Shown one piece after another: positions 55,824-64,000 of a DNA stretch of 64,000 nt (the stretch's first letter is position 1; each line of letters starts with the position of its first letter). The stretch covers positions 558,001 through 622,000 of the forward strand of contig NZ_RJVJ01000001.1 in the NCBI RefSeq assembly GCF_003751605.1, in the 5' to 3' direction. The notes under the pieces were generated by a model. The model was not told the origin of the DNA and did no database searches. It worked only from the letters and a program-made list of their open reading frames with translations. Source of the DNA: Kitasatospora cineracea. GTDB taxonomy: Bacteria; Actinomycetota; Actinomycetes; Streptomycetales; Streptomycetaceae. The translations under genes were made by a program, and so were the position numbers.

Positions 55824-57077
55824 TCAGCCCTTGCGCTGGATGCGGTTGCGGTTGGGGCGGGTGTCGTGGTCGATGCCGTCGTCGACGATGACGATCTTGG
55901 GGACGATCCGCGCCTCGGCCTTGGCCTCCGGTTCGGGCTTCGCCTCGGGCGCGGGTGCGGCCTCGGGCGCGGCCGGGGCGGTCGCGGGCTTCGGGGGCAG
56001 CGGGTCCTTGGCGAAGCTCGCGGGCTTGACCGGCGGGGCCGGGGGCTCGGCGGGCTCGGGGGCGGTGTACGACTGGCGCGGGTCCGCCTTGGGCTTGACC
56101 GGGCCGAGGACGGCGGTGGGCTGGTCGGTGACCGGGGGCTTGCCGAGGTCGGCCTTCTTGGCCTCGACGGCCTGCGCCGCGTCCTCGGGGTCCTCGATGG
56201 CGCCGACGGCGGCGCCGGTGAGCGAGGCGAGGGTGCCCTTGATGTGGTCGAGGTGGGTCTGGACCTTGTCGAGGCGCTTGGTGAAGTCGGCCTGCTCGCG
56301 GTCGCTGGCGGCCTTGATCCGGTCGGCCTTCTCCCGGGCCGCGGCGAGGGCCGCGTCGGCCTTGGCCTGGGCGTCGGTGTCGAGGCGGCGGGCCTCCTCG
56401 AGCATCGCCTCGCGGTGCTGCTCGGCCTCCTTGACCCGGGCGTCGGCCGCGGCGGTGACCTTGGCCACGGCGGCGTCGGCGGCGGTCTCGGCGGCGGCGA
56501 AGTCCTCGTCGGCCTTGCGGCGGCGCTCGGCGAGGGTGGCCTCGGACTGCTCGGAGGCGTTCGCGGCGGAGACCCGGACCCGGGCGGCGTGGCCGGTCGC
56601 GGCGTGCACCAGGGCGCGGGCCTCGGCGTCGGCCTCGGCGCGCAGGCGCTCGGCTTCGGCGCGGCTGCGCTCGTCGGTGCGGCGGACGAACTGGTCGGTC
56701 TCCTCGCGGAGCTTGGCGGCGAACTCCTTCGCGGCCTGGGCGGCGGCCTCGCCGGCCTCGTGGGCGGCGTCCCGGGCGTCCTCGCCGGAGCGCTTGGCCT
56801 TGGCGTGGACGGCGTCGGCCTCGTTGAGGGCGATGCCGAGCAGGGCGGCGGCCTGGTCGCTGAGTTCGGCGAAGTCGGGGTCGGGGGCGTCCTCGGCGGC
56901 CTGCTTGATGTCGGCGAGGCGCTTCTCCATCTCGCGCAGGCCGCCGCCGAGGACGCTGAGCCGCTCCCATGCCTCGTCGCGTTCGCGGCTGAGCGCGGTG
57001 ACCGCCGCGTCGACCTGGTCGGGCGCGTAGCCGCGCCGGGACGGGGTGAAGCCGTACTGGGACACGGCGTCGCTCAT
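55824..57077 (-). CDS. DivIVA-like coiled-coil protein (annotated elsewhere as cellulose-binding)
   Basis: 417 residues. N-terminal QYGFTPSRRGYAPDQVDAAV is DivIVA-like, followed by ~250 residues of coiled coil rich in Ala, Glu, Arg and Lys (AEAERLRAEADAEARALVHA, EAEQHREAMLEEARRLDTDA) and a Pro-rich tail ending in VDDGIDHDTRPNRNRIQRKG. Such proteins are cytoskeletal or polar in streptomycetes (Scy/FilP relatives are longer or differently arranged). No membrane segment. It stands convergent with the sugar dehydrogenase. ATG 57077. Confidence 0.8.
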   Translation of the reverse strand: MSDAVSQYGFTPSRRGYAPDQVDAAVTALSRERDEAWERLSVLGGGLREMEKRLADIKQAAEDAPDPDFAELSDQAAALLGIALNEADAVHAKAKRSGEDARDAAHEAGEAAAQAAKEFAAKLREETDQFVRRTDERSRAEAERLRAEADAEARALVHAATGHAARVRVSAANASEQSEATLAERRRKADEDFAAAETAADAAVAKVTAAADARVKEAEQHREAMLEEARRLDTDAQAKADAALAAAREKADRIKAASDREQADFTKRLDKVQTHLDHIKGTLASLTGAAVGAIEDPEDAAQAVEAKKADLGKPPVTDQPTAVLGPVKPKADPRQSYTAPEPAEPPAPPVKPASFAKDPLPPKPATAPAAPEAAPAPEAKPEPEAKAEARIVPKIVIVDDGIDHDTRPNRNRIQRKG

Positions 57078-57238
57078 TTCGGCTGTTCTCCTCGTGCTCG
57101 CGGGCTGCGCGGCCCCGCCGGGTGCGTGGTTCTGGCGGGACGGGTGAACCGTCCCATTGACCTATTTTGCGCAGATACGAACGCAAACCAAACAGGGCGT
57201 CCTCGCGCGGCCGGGCGAACCGGCCGCGCGAGGCCCGG

Positions 57239-59602
57239 TCACAGCAGCCCGTCCCAGAGCTGCTCGACCAGGACCGCCCACCAGCTCTCGGGGGTGTGCA
57301 CGGCGGCCGGGTCGGCGGCCAGCAGCTGGGCCTGGAGGTCGGTGGTCCAGCGGGCCGCCTGCTCGTGGGTGAGGCCGTGCCGCAGGTGCCACATCCGGGC
57401 CAGCACCGACAGGCAGGCGACGAACTCGGGGACCCCGGAGTTGACGAAGCGCGGCGGCTCGGCCGGGTTCTCGAGGTCGACGGCGACCACCGCGGCGGTG
57501 CCGTACTGGACGCACAGCTGGCGGCCGTAGTCGTTGCCGAGCACCAGGTAGCCGCCGAAGTCCGGGCCGGGCGGCAGGCCGCGTTCGGCGGCGAGCTCGG
57601 CCAGTGTCGGGATGGGGCGGCCCTCCTGGGCCTGGGCCCAGAAGAACGGCGCGAACTCGCGCGGCAGGCCGACCCACATCAGGGTCTGGGCGACCGCCTC
57701 CGGCACGCCCTGGCGGGCCACCGCGCGCTGCTCGAACCGGAACATCGAGGGGCCGAACATCGCGCCGAGCTCCGCCGCGAGCTGCTGCGGCGGCGGGGGC
57801 GGCAGCTGCGGGACGGTGCCGGGCGGGGGCAGCGGCACCCGGACGGTGCGCGCCCGGTGCGGGGCCGACACCAGCTGGTGCAGCTGCTCGACGTGCTCCT
57901 GCAGCACGTTCATGCCGGCCTGCCGGGCGGCGGTGTCGCGGCCGTACGGGGCGGTGTGGCTGATCCGGGCGTTCGGCCAGGACGCCTTGACCATCCGGGC
58001 GCAGTAGCCGCCGGGCAGGTCGCACAGCTCCAGTTCGGTGTGCACCTCCAGCACCTGGTCGGCGGGCACGCCGAGGCGGCGCAGCTCCTGGAGGGCCCGC
58101 CACTCCGGGTGCGGGGTGCCCAGCTCGGAGGTCATCACCAGGCTCAGCTCGGAGCCGTCCGGGCCCCGGTAGTTGACCACGGCGGTGGTGCCGGGGCCGA
58201 CCGTGGGCGCGCCGGACGGCGGCGGCACGGGCGCGGCCGGCGGCGGCACCGGGCCGGGGGCGCCGGGCGGGAAGCCGTGGCCCTGCGGCCCGCCCGGGAA
58301 CGGCGGCGGCGGGGGTGCCTGGAACGGCGGCGCGCCCTGCGGCGCCCCGGGGAACGGCGGGGGCTGCTGGCCGGGCAGCGGGAACGGCGGGGTCGCGCCC
58401 GGCGGCAGCTCGATCGCCGGGGCCAGCTGGGTGGCCTGGTAGGCGACCGCGGCGGCCTCGGGGGCGGCCGGGGCGGCGGGCGCGGCCGGGGCCGCCGGGG
58501 CGCCCCCGGCGCGCAGCGCGTCGGGGGCGGGCGGCGGCGGGGCGCCGGGGCCGCCGCGGCCGCCGGTGTGCTGGGCGGGGCCGCCGCTGGAGGGCAGCAG
58601 GTCGTTCGGCGGGGGCGGCGGGGGCGCGCCCGGGCCGCTGCGGCCGCCGGTGTGCTGGGCGGGGCCGCCGCTGGAGGGCAGCAGGTCGTTCGGCGGGGGC
58701 GGCGGCGGGGCGCCGGGGCCGCCGCGGCCGAGCGGGGCGGCGCCGCCGGGCAGCGGGGCGCCGGGGCTGGGGGCGCCGGGCAGGCCCATCAGGCCGGGCG
58801 GGCCGTCGGTGGCGAGCATGGTCGCCGCGTAGTTGACCGCGTTCGCGGGCGGGCCCGGCGGCACCGGGGCGGCGGGCGGCACGGGGGCGGCGGGTGCCGG
58901 GGTGCCGGGGCCGCCGACCGGGAACGGCGGGGTGGCGCCGGGCGGGACGGGCGCGTCAGGCCGGCCGGGGGCGAGCACGGTGGCGGCCTCGGAGCCGGGC
59001 GGCGGCGGGACGGGCGCCCCGGGGGCGGGCGCACCGGTGAAGTAGCTGGGGCCCTCCTCGCCGGACTCCGCGACCGGCGCGGCCTGCTGGACAGGCTGCG
59101 GCACGGACGGCGCGGACGGCGCGGACGGCGGGGACGGCGGGGTCGGCGCGGCGGGCGGGGCCGGCACGGCGGGGGCCGCCGGAGCAGCCGGGGCCGCGGG
59201 CGCGCCGAGCCGGTCGGCCTCGGCGGCGATCGCGGCGGCCCCGGCCTCCTGCAGCCACTGCGGGGGGCTGAGCAGGAAGGAGGTCGCCTCGACGGCGCCG
59301 CGCACCGGCTTGGCCGCGCCGGCCGGGTTGGGGGCGCCCCCGGTGCCGTACAGCTCCTCGAACTGCCGGACCACCTCGTTGACCGGCAGCGGCGGCCAGA
59401 GCGTGCTGGCGCCGCTGTCGCGGGCGATCACCAGGCGCAGCGAGGTGCCGGGGCCGCCGGTGTGCTCGCTGCCGTCGACGGCCCAGCAGACGTAGCCGAG
59501 GTCGAACTCGCGGACCTTCACCTCGCGGTGCTGCGAGCGCGGCACCCCGGCGTTGATCCAGTCCTCGGCGGTCTCCTGTGCCTGCGCGTACGTGGTCACC
59601 AC
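57239..59602 (-). CDS. Multidomain protein: YrhB/Imm35-like, deaminase-like and SUKH-4-like domains
   Basis: 787 residues from GTG 59602. N-terminal ~90 residues (YAQAQETAEDWINAGVPRSQ, GYVCWAVDGSEH) look like a YrhB/Imm35-type domain. A very Pro/Gly/Ala-rich region (about 130-460) contains two 28-residue repeats. Then comes a nucleic-acid-deaminase-like domain with TPHPEWRALQELRRLG (His-x-Glu) and ELELCDLPGGYC (zinc cysteines), so the triad appears intact, and a C-terminal SUKH-4-like region (QTLMWVGLPREFAPFFWAQA, YLVLGNDYGRQLCVQYGTAA). Toxin and immunity-type domains on one chain is unusual; this assignment rests on motif reading. Confidence 0.7.
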   Translation of the reverse strand: MVTTYAQAQETAEDWINAGVPRSQHREVKVREFDLGYVCWAVDGSEHTGGPGTSLRLVIARDSGASTLWPPLPVNEVVRQFEELYGTGGAPNPAGAAKPVRGAVEATSFLLSPPQWLQEAGAAAIAAEADRLGAPAAPAAPAAPAVPAPPAAPTPPSPPSAPSAPSVPQPVQQAAPVAESGEEGPSYFTGAPAPGAPVPPPPGSEAATVLAPGRPDAPVPPGATPPFPVGGPGTPAPAAPVPPAAPVPPGPPANAVNYAATMLATDGPPGLMGLPGAPSPGAPLPGGAAPLGRGGPGAPPPPPPNDLLPSSGGPAQHTGGRSGPGAPPPPPPNDLLPSSGGPAQHTGGRGGPGAPPPPAPDALRAGGAPAAPAAPAAPAAPEAAAVAYQATQLAPAIELPPGATPPFPLPGQQPPPFPGAPQGAPPFQAPPPPPFPGGPQGHGFPPGAPGPVPPPAAPVPPPSGAPTVGPGTTAVVNYRGPDGSELSLVMTSELGTPHPEWRALQELRRLGVPADQVLEVHTELELCDLPGGYCARMVKASWPNARISHTAPYGRDTAARQAGMNVLQEHVEQLHQLVSAPHRARTVRVPLPPPGTVPQLPPPPPQQLAAELGAMFGPSMFRFEQRAVARQGVPEAVAQTLMWVGLPREFAPFFWAQAQEGRPIPTLAELAAERGLPPGPDFGGYLVLGNDYGRQLCVQYGTAAVVAVDLENPAEPPRFVNSGVPEFVACLSVLARMWHLRHGLTHEQAARWTTDLQAQLLAADPAAVHTPESWWAVLVEQLWDGLL
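58555..58725 (-). repeat. Two 84-bp in-frame tandem repeats
   Basis: The 28-residue unit GPGAPPPPPPNDLLPSSGGP plus AQHTGGR[SG] occurs twice, with the third unit decayed (GPGAPPPPAPDAL). The DNA period is 84 bp; bounds are approximate. It is coding, not a CRISPR array. Confidence 0.8.
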
Positions 59603-59627
59603 GTCTCGTCCCACCCCTGTCGTTCGT

Positions 59628-60629
59628 TCAGTTCACCGGGACGGCGCGGGCGAAGCCGCCGTCCACCATGAGTTCGGCGACGGTCTCCAGCTCCGCGGGC
59701 CCGCCGGCGAGGCGCAGCAGGAACGCGTCGAAGCTGTCGCCGCAGGGCAGCAGGAGGCGCTGCACGCGCTGCTCGACGGGTTCGTCGGAGCCGTCGTCGC
59801 GGGCGTCGTCGTAGGGCAGGAAGGCGACCGAGCCGGTGCCCTCGCCGCGGACCTTGACGGTCAGCAGGCCGCCCTGCAGGTAGGCGACGGCGAGGTGGTC
59901 CTTGGTGAGGTGGTCGCGCAGGCACTTGTTGGCGTACACCAGGTCGTGGGTGCCGTACTCCTCGCTGAGGGTGAGGAACGGCTGGTCGACCAGCAGGCCG
60001 AGGTCCACGTCGAGGGCGACGCCGGCCGGGCCGCGGCCGCCGGTGAGCTTCAGGAAGTCCCGGTAGGCGGTCGGCAGCGGGTGGCCGAGGCGCTGCTCGG
60101 CGCGCTGGACCAGGTCCTCGGTGACGGCGACCGGGTCGCCGCCGTCCTTGGCGAGCGAGAAGTGCGCGGGGCGGCGGTCCTGGAGCGGGCGGGTGCCGCG
60201 CCGGGTGTGGTCGGCGGTGGAGCGGGCCAGGCCGCCGTGGTGCCGCAGCAGGGCCTTGACCTCGACCGGGACGAGTTCCATCCGCCGCCAGCCGGGGGCG
60301 GCCCGGCCGACCACGTGGTGCCAGGTCCAGCCGGGCGGGGTGGCGACGGCGCTGTCCAGGTCGGCCCAGAGTTCGTGGCCCTGGGTGTAGAGCGCGGCGT
60401 TGGCCGACACGTAGTCGGTCAGGCGCAGTTCGTCGACGCCGAAGCCGGCCGGCGGGTCGGCGACCTCGGCGGCGGCGGCCGCGTACGGCGAGAAGTCCGG
60501 GTAGCCGTTCTCGTCGACGCGCACGCCCCCGGGGTGCCGCTGGGCCCGGACCGGGTCCGGGAACTGCACCACCTGGCCCGCGTACGCCGCGTTGGGCACG
60601 GCGGCGGTGCCGGGCCGACCTGTCGTCAT
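59628..60629 (-). CDS. WHH-nuclease-like and SUKH (SMI1/KNR4) domain protein
   Basis: 333 residues. The first half contains GWTWHHVVGRAAPGWRRMEL followed by VPVEVKALLRHHGGLARS, the W-H-H...H pattern of WHH/LHH-type HNH nuclease toxins. The second half (about 165-333) has the SUKH pattern LVQRAEQRLGHPLPTAYRDF then LKLTGGRGP, an SMI1/KNR4-type immunity domain. It is 26 bp upstream of the deaminase/SUKH gene on the same strand, so the two are very likely one operon. Whether it is a toxin relic, a self-neutralised toxin or an immunity protein is open. Confidence 0.72.
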   Translation of the reverse strand: MTTGRPGTAAVPNAAYAGQVVQFPDPVRAQRHPGGVRVDENGYPDFSPYAAAAAEVADPPAGFGVDELRLTDYVSANAALYTQGHELWADLDSAVATPPGWTWHHVVGRAAPGWRRMELVPVEVKALLRHHGGLARSTADHTRRGTRPLQDRRPAHFSLAKDGGDPVAVTEDLVQRAEQRLGHPLPTAYRDFLKLTGGRGPAGVALDVDLGLLVDQPFLTLSEEYGTHDLVYANKCLRDHLTKDHLAVAYLQGGLLTVKVRGEGTGSVAFLPYDDARDDGSDEPVEQRVQRLLLPCGDSFDAFLLRLAGGPAELETVAELMVDGGFARAVPVN

Positions 60630-60749
60630 CTGTGGTCCCCCACTGGCAGAAGCCGATGTCCTCGGGGACCAGCGTAGGGCAACGGCCGTTCGCGTTCAGG
60701 GGCACGGGGGTACCCGGCGGGGCATCGGGGCCCGGGCGCCGGCGGCGGG

Positions 60750-61859
60750 TCAGCGGCGGCGCAGCGCGGCGGCCAGCGCCTCGGCGACCCGGTGCTGCTG
60801 CCCCTCGGTGAGCTGGGGGAACAGCGGCAGGGTGAGCAGTTGCCCGGCGGCCCGCTCGGTGACCGGGAACGCGCCCGCGCCGTGCCCGAGGTGCCGGAAC
60901 GCGGGCTGCAGGTGGACCGGGACGGGGTAGTGCACGCCGGCGCCGATCCCGGCCTGCTGGAGGGCGGCGAGCACGCCGTCCCGGCCGCGGTCGACCCGGA
61001 CCGCGTACAGGTGCCAGACGTGCGCGTTGCCGGGCAGGGTGCGCGGCAGGGTGATCCCGTCCAGGCCGCCGAGCAGCTTGTCGTAGCGTTCGGCGGCGGC
61101 CCGGCGGGCCTCGTTCCAGGCGGGCAGGCGGCGGAGCTTGGCGCGCAGCACGACGGCCTGCAGGGCGTCCATCCGGGAGTTGAAGCCGAACCGCTCGTGG
61201 ACGTACTTGCGGGCCGAGCCGTGGTCGCCGAGCAGCCGCACCGCCTCCGCGAGGGCGGCGTCGTCGGTGACCACCGCGCCGGCGTCGCCGTACGCGCCGA
61301 GGTTCTTGCCCGGGTAGAAGCTGGTCGCCGAGATCCGCCCCCAGCTGCCGGACGGCCGCCCGTGCCGGGTGGCGCCCTGCGACTGGGCGCCGTCCTCGAC
61401 CACCGGCAGCCCGTCGGCGGCCTCCAGCAGGTGTTCCATCGGGGCGAGTTGGCCGTTCAGGTGGACGGGCAGCAGCGCGACGGACGTCGGCACCCGGTCG
61501 GCGGCCTGCGCGACGTCGATCAGCAGGTGCTCCTCGTCCACGTCCACCAGGACCGGCCGCAGCCCGGCCCGGACCACCGCCTCGGCGGTCGCCACGAAGG
61601 TGTTCGCGGGCAGCACCACCCCGCCGCCCGGCGCCAACTCCAGGGCCCGCAGCGCCATTTCGAGCGCATCGGTGCCGTTCGCCGTCCCCACCGCGTGCCC
61701 GGCCCCGGAGAACGCCGCGTACTCCCGCTCGAACGCGGCCACCTCGGGGCCCTTCACGTAGGCCCCGCTCGCCAGCACCGCGTCGAAGCCCGCCCGGACC
61801 TCCTCGGCGATCTCGGCGTGCGCGGCGTGCAGGTCGACCAGGGGGATGCTGTTCGTCAC
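60750..61859 (-). CDS. DegT/DnrJ/EryC1 family sugar aminotransferase 1
   Basis: 369 residues. PLP enzyme of the sugar aminotransferase family: GTANGTDALEMALRALEL, VEDGAQSQGATRHGRPSGSW, SFYPGKNLGAYGDAGAVVTD with the PLP lysine, and YAVRVDRGRDGVLAALQQAG. It transfers an amino group to a keto-sugar nucleotide; sequence style is close to 3-amino-sugar (EryC1/WecE-like) enzymes. GTG 61859 is preceded by AGAGG. It lies downstream of the second aminotransferase on the same strand. Confidence 0.9.
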   Translation of the reverse strand: MTNSIPLVDLHAAHAEIAEEVRAGFDAVLASGAYVKGPEVAAFEREYAAFSGAGHAVGTANGTDALEMALRALELAPGGGVVLPANTFVATAEAVVRAGLRPVLVDVDEEHLLIDVAQAADRVPTSVALLPVHLNGQLAPMEHLLEAADGLPVVEDGAQSQGATRHGRPSGSWGRISATSFYPGKNLGAYGDAGAVVTDDAALAEAVRLLGDHGSARKYVHERFGFNSRMDALQAVVLRAKLRRLPAWNEARRAAAERYDKLLGGLDGITLPRTLPGNAHVWHLYAVRVDRGRDGVLAALQQAGIGAGVHYPVPVHLQPAFRHLGHGAGAFPVTERAAGQLLTLPLFPQLTEGQQHRVAEALAAALRRR

Positions 61860-61876
61860 GGGAACCTCTCGGACCA

Positions 61877-61945
61877 GGGGCGCGGGTCACCTGCGCGGAA
61901 GCGTGCAACCAGGGGCGCGGGGAACTGCGCGAAGCGGAAGACGGA
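61877..61945. repeat. Streptomycete GGGGCGCGGGGAACTGCGCG-type intergenic repeats
   Basis: CCAGGGGCGCGGGTCACCTG at about 61877 and CCAGGGGCGCGGGGAACTGC at about 61912 (continuing GCGAAGCG) are two units of a dispersed intergenic repeat very common in Streptomyces genomes. A decayed inverted unit is present near 63230-63262. Confidence 0.65.
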
Positions 61946-61999
61946 CGACGGAAAGATCGCGGCGAGGGGGGAAGCTCCACGTGGGCGCGCCCCCGGGGT

Positions 62000-63136
62000 C
62001 TAACGCCCCAGCGCGGCCTTGAGCGCCGCGACGACGTGCTCCTGCTGCCCGTGCGTGAGCGAGTGGTACAGCGGCAGGATCAGCGTCCGCGCCGTGAGCG
62101 TCTCGGTCACCGGGAGCGGCACCCGGGCGGTGCCCTTGTACGGGGCCTCCAGGTGCGCGGCCATGATGCCGCGCCGCGCGGAGACGCCGTCCGCGGCGAG
62201 CCGGGCGAGGACCTCGCCGCGGTCGGGGGCGCCGGCGGGGAGCAGCAGCCACAGCGACTGGAAGTTGGTGCTGCCGTGCGCCGGGTCGCCGACCAGCCCG
62301 GCGGCCAGGTCCGCCCCGAGCAGTTCCCGGTAGCGGGCGGCGAGTTCGCGCCGGCGGGCGGTCATCGCGGGGAGCTTGCCGAGCTGGACCAGGCCGATCG
62401 CGGCCTGGACGTCGGTCATCCGGTGGTTGTAGCCGATCTCGTCGTAGGTCTCGACGGCGCCCGCGCCGCCCGCCCCGGCGTGCCGGTCGGCGGCCGAGAC
62501 GCTCATGCCGTGCTCGCGCAGCCGCCGCAGCCGGGCGGCGAGTTCGCCGTCGCGGCAGGTGACCATGCCGCCCTCGCCGGTGGTGAGGAGCTTGCGCGGG
62601 TGGAAGGAGTACGCGGCGAGTTCGGCGCCCGCGCCGGCCGGGCGGCCGCGGTAGACGGAGCCGGCGGCGCAGGCGGCGTCCTGGACCACGGTGACGCCGC
62701 GCGGTTCGACCAGTGCCGCGATCGCGTCCAGGTCGACCGGGACGCCGCCCTGGTCGACGGCGACGACGGCCCGGGTGCGGTCGGTGAGCAGCGGGGCGAC
62801 GGTGTCGGGGGTGAGGTTGCCGGTGGCCGGGTCGACGTCCGCGAAGACCGGGGTGGCGCCGACGTAGGTGACGGCGTTGGCGGTGGCGATGAAGGAGAGC
62901 GAGGGGACGACGACCTCGTCGCCGGGGCCGACGCCGGCGCCGATCATCGCCAGGTGCAGGGCGGTGGTGCAGGAGGAGACCGCGACGGCGTGCGGCACGC
63001 CGAGGTGTTCGGCGAAGGCCCGTTCGAAGGCGGCCACCCGGGGGCCCTGGGCGACCCAGCCGGAGCGGACGGCCGCGGCGGCGGCCTCGGCCTCCTCCTC
63101 GCCGAGCCAGGGGATCATGACGGGAATGGTGGACAT
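62000..63136 (-). CDS. DegT/DnrJ/EryC1 family sugar aminotransferase 2
   Basis: 378 residues. IPWLGEEEAEAAAAAVRSGW at the N-terminus, SSCTTALHLAMIGAGVGPGD, VQDAACAAGSVYRGRPAGAG, SFHPRKLLTTGEGGMVTCRD with the PLP lysine and YDEIGYNHRMTDVQAAIGLV are hallmarks. The SFHPRK and YNHRMTD forms place it near the 4-amino-sugar (ArnB/PseC-like) branch, so the two adjacent aminotransferases may act on different positions. ATG 63136 starts MSTIPVMIPW. Confidence 0.9.
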   Translation of the reverse strand: MSTIPVMIPWLGEEEAEAAAAAVRSGWVAQGPRVAAFERAFAEHLGVPHAVAVSSCTTALHLAMIGAGVGPGDEVVVPSLSFIATANAVTYVGATPVFADVDPATGNLTPDTVAPLLTDRTRAVVAVDQGGVPVDLDAIAALVEPRGVTVVQDAACAAGSVYRGRPAGAGAELAAYSFHPRKLLTTGEGGMVTCRDGELAARLRRLREHGMSVSAADRHAGAGGAGAVETYDEIGYNHRMTDVQAAIGLVQLGKLPAMTARRRELAARYRELLGADLAAGLVGDPAHGSTNFQSLWLLLPAGAPDRGEVLARLAADGVSARRGIMAAHLEAPYKGTARVPLPVTETLTARTLILPLYHSLTHGQQEHVVAALKAALGR

Positions 63137-63228
63137 GGCGGTGGGCTCCTTCGGTTCACGCACGGCCGCGGTCGCGCCCGCGTACGGCTCCCCGTCCCCG
63201 CCGCGGCGCGTCCCGGCCGGCGGGGGCC

Positions 63229-63262
63229 TTCGATCCGCGCGGTCGCCCGCGCCCCTGCACCT
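63229..63262. repeat. Decayed inverted copy of the intergenic repeat
   Basis: On the minus strand GTGCAGGGGCGCGGGCGACC followed by GCGCGGATC resembles the units at 61877-61945, in the opposite orientation. It lies between the epimerase gene and the second aminotransferase gene. Confidence 0.45.
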
Positions 63263-63280
63263 CCCGTGCGCGCTGCGGGC

Positions 63281-64000
63281 CTAGGCCTGCGCGCGCCACC
63301 AGGCGACGAGTCTGCGCAGCCCCTCGTCGAGGCCGAGTTCGGGCTTCCAGCCGAGGTCGCGTTCGGCGGCGGAGACGTCGGCCAGCCGCCGGACCACGCC
63401 GCCGGCGGTGTCCCGGGCCGGGCCGTGCTCGACGTCGAGGTCGGAGTCCATGGCGGCGAGCAGCGCGTCGGCGAGGCCGCGCAGCGAGACCTCGGTGCCG
63501 GAGGCGATGTTGTAGACCCGGTCGGTGACGGGGGCGGCGGCGGCCATCAGGTTGGCCCGGGCGATGTCCTCGGTGTAGACGAAGTCCATGGTCTGGGCGC
63601 CGTCGCCGAAGATCAGCGGGGGCTGTCCGGCGGCGATCCGCTCCATCCAGCGGATGAACACCTCGGTGTAGCGGCCGTGCACGTCCATCCGGGGGCCGTA
63701 CACGTTGAAGTACCGCAGGGCGACGTAGTCGAGGCCGTGCATGGCGTGGAAGCTGCGCAGCAGGCCCTCGTTGAAGACCTTGGCGGCGCCGTACAGGGTG
63801 TCGTTGCGGTAGGGGTGCTGGGTCTCGGGCGTCGGGAAGGTGTCGGCGAGGCCGTACACCGAGGCGGTGGAGGAGGCGATCACCTTGCGCACGCCGGTCT
63901 CCGCGGCGGCCTCGACCACGTCGAAGGTGCCGTCGACCATGACCTCCAGGGCGAGCCGGGGTTCGGCGGCGCACTGGGTGATCCGGATCGCGGCGAGGTG
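63281..64000 (-). CDS. NAD-dependent sugar epimerase/dehydratase, 5' end outside window
   Basis: 240 residues of the C-terminal part of an extended short-chain dehydrogenase. ASSTASVYG (catalytic Ser/Thr), YRNDTLYGAAKVFNEGLLRS (Tyr-x-x-x-Lys as YGAAK), LRYFNVYGPRMDVHGRYTEV and FGDGAQTMDFVYTEDIARAN are typical of UDP-sugar 4-epimerase or dehydratase enzymes. The NAD-binding N-terminus is beyond the right edge. It ends 145 bp before the aminotransferase start on the same strand, and probably supplies the keto- or epimerised sugar. Confidence 0.9.
   Translation of the reverse strand, partial: HLAAIRITQCAAEPRLALEVMVDGTFDVVEAAAETGVRKVIASSTASVYGLADTFPTPETQHPYRNDTLYGAAKVFNEGLLRSFHAMHGLDYVALRYFNVYGPRMDVHGRYTEVFIRWMERIAAGQPPLIFGDGAQTMDFVYTEDIARANLMAAAAPVTDRVYNIASGTEVSLRGLADALLAAMDSDLDVEHGPARDTAGGVVRRLADVSAAERDLGWKPELGLDEGLRRLVAWWRAQA

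Noticed and set aside
58555..58725. CRISPR array
   Set aside because: The repeats are contiguous, in frame and lack spacers; there are no cas genes in the window.

Overview
This is a GC-rich chromosomal window from a filamentous actinomycete of the Streptomycetaceae (Streptomyces or Kitasatospora type). The evidence is strong G/C bias at third codon positions, frequent GTG starts, TAGGCT/TACGCT boxes placed about 7 nt before start codons (leaderless promoters), a mycothiol enzyme (Mca), a bldA-type tRNA-Leu(UAA), an Rpf gene behind a ydaO-type c-di-AMP riboswitch, and a candidate Rex-controlled ndh. I ran no searches; identities come from reading motifs and context.

Layout. 1-3911 is an accessory island bracketed by two copies of the 5' end of a DUF255 thioredoxin-domain gene: one belongs to the gene that runs off the left edge, the other is a broken stub at 3750-3911. 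It holds a nucleosidase fused to an unassigned C-terminal domain, a divergent membrane protein, and an overlapping toxin-antitoxin-like pair. 4108-24984 is mostly core: a Uma2 endonuclease, mca, greA, a DrrAB-like exporter with a double palindrome upstream, ilvA, MarR, metB, a lipoprotein whose frame has no standard start codon, an L,D-transpeptidase, cystathionine beta-synthase, an SGNH hydrolase, thiolase, a Bax-inhibitor protein and cyclophilin. metB and the beta-synthase together outline transsulfuration. 25069-28904 has a MacB-like ABC pair followed by bldA. 29059-39344 has ndh, a Ppx/GppA phosphatase, DUF501, a DivIC/FtsB-like protein, enolase, rpfA with its riboswitch, a P450 and mazG.

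The most unusual region is 39418-44143, between mazG and a SurA-like lipoprotein. It contains two JmjC/Cupin_4 oxygenases, two tandem genes for an identical 67-residue secreted peptide ending in a Cys-x-x-Cys segment, a small cupin-like protein, a LuxR-type regulator, and divergently a second secreted two-cysteine peptide followed by a stand-alone LuxR HTH protein. I interpret it as a candidate ribosomally made, oxygenase-modified peptide system.

44158-53925 contains the SurA-like lipoprotein, a Ser/Thr kinase operon, an HTH-methylase-specificity fusion protein, a DUF4352 lipoprotein and mfd. 54467 to the right edge holds a nucleotide-sugar dehydrogenase, a DivIVA-like coiled-coil protein, two polymorphic-toxin-related proteins (deaminase/SUKH and WHH-nuclease/SUKH), two DegT-family aminotransferases and a truncated sugar epimerase. 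The last genes suggest synthesis of an amino sugar for a surface glycan or metabolite.
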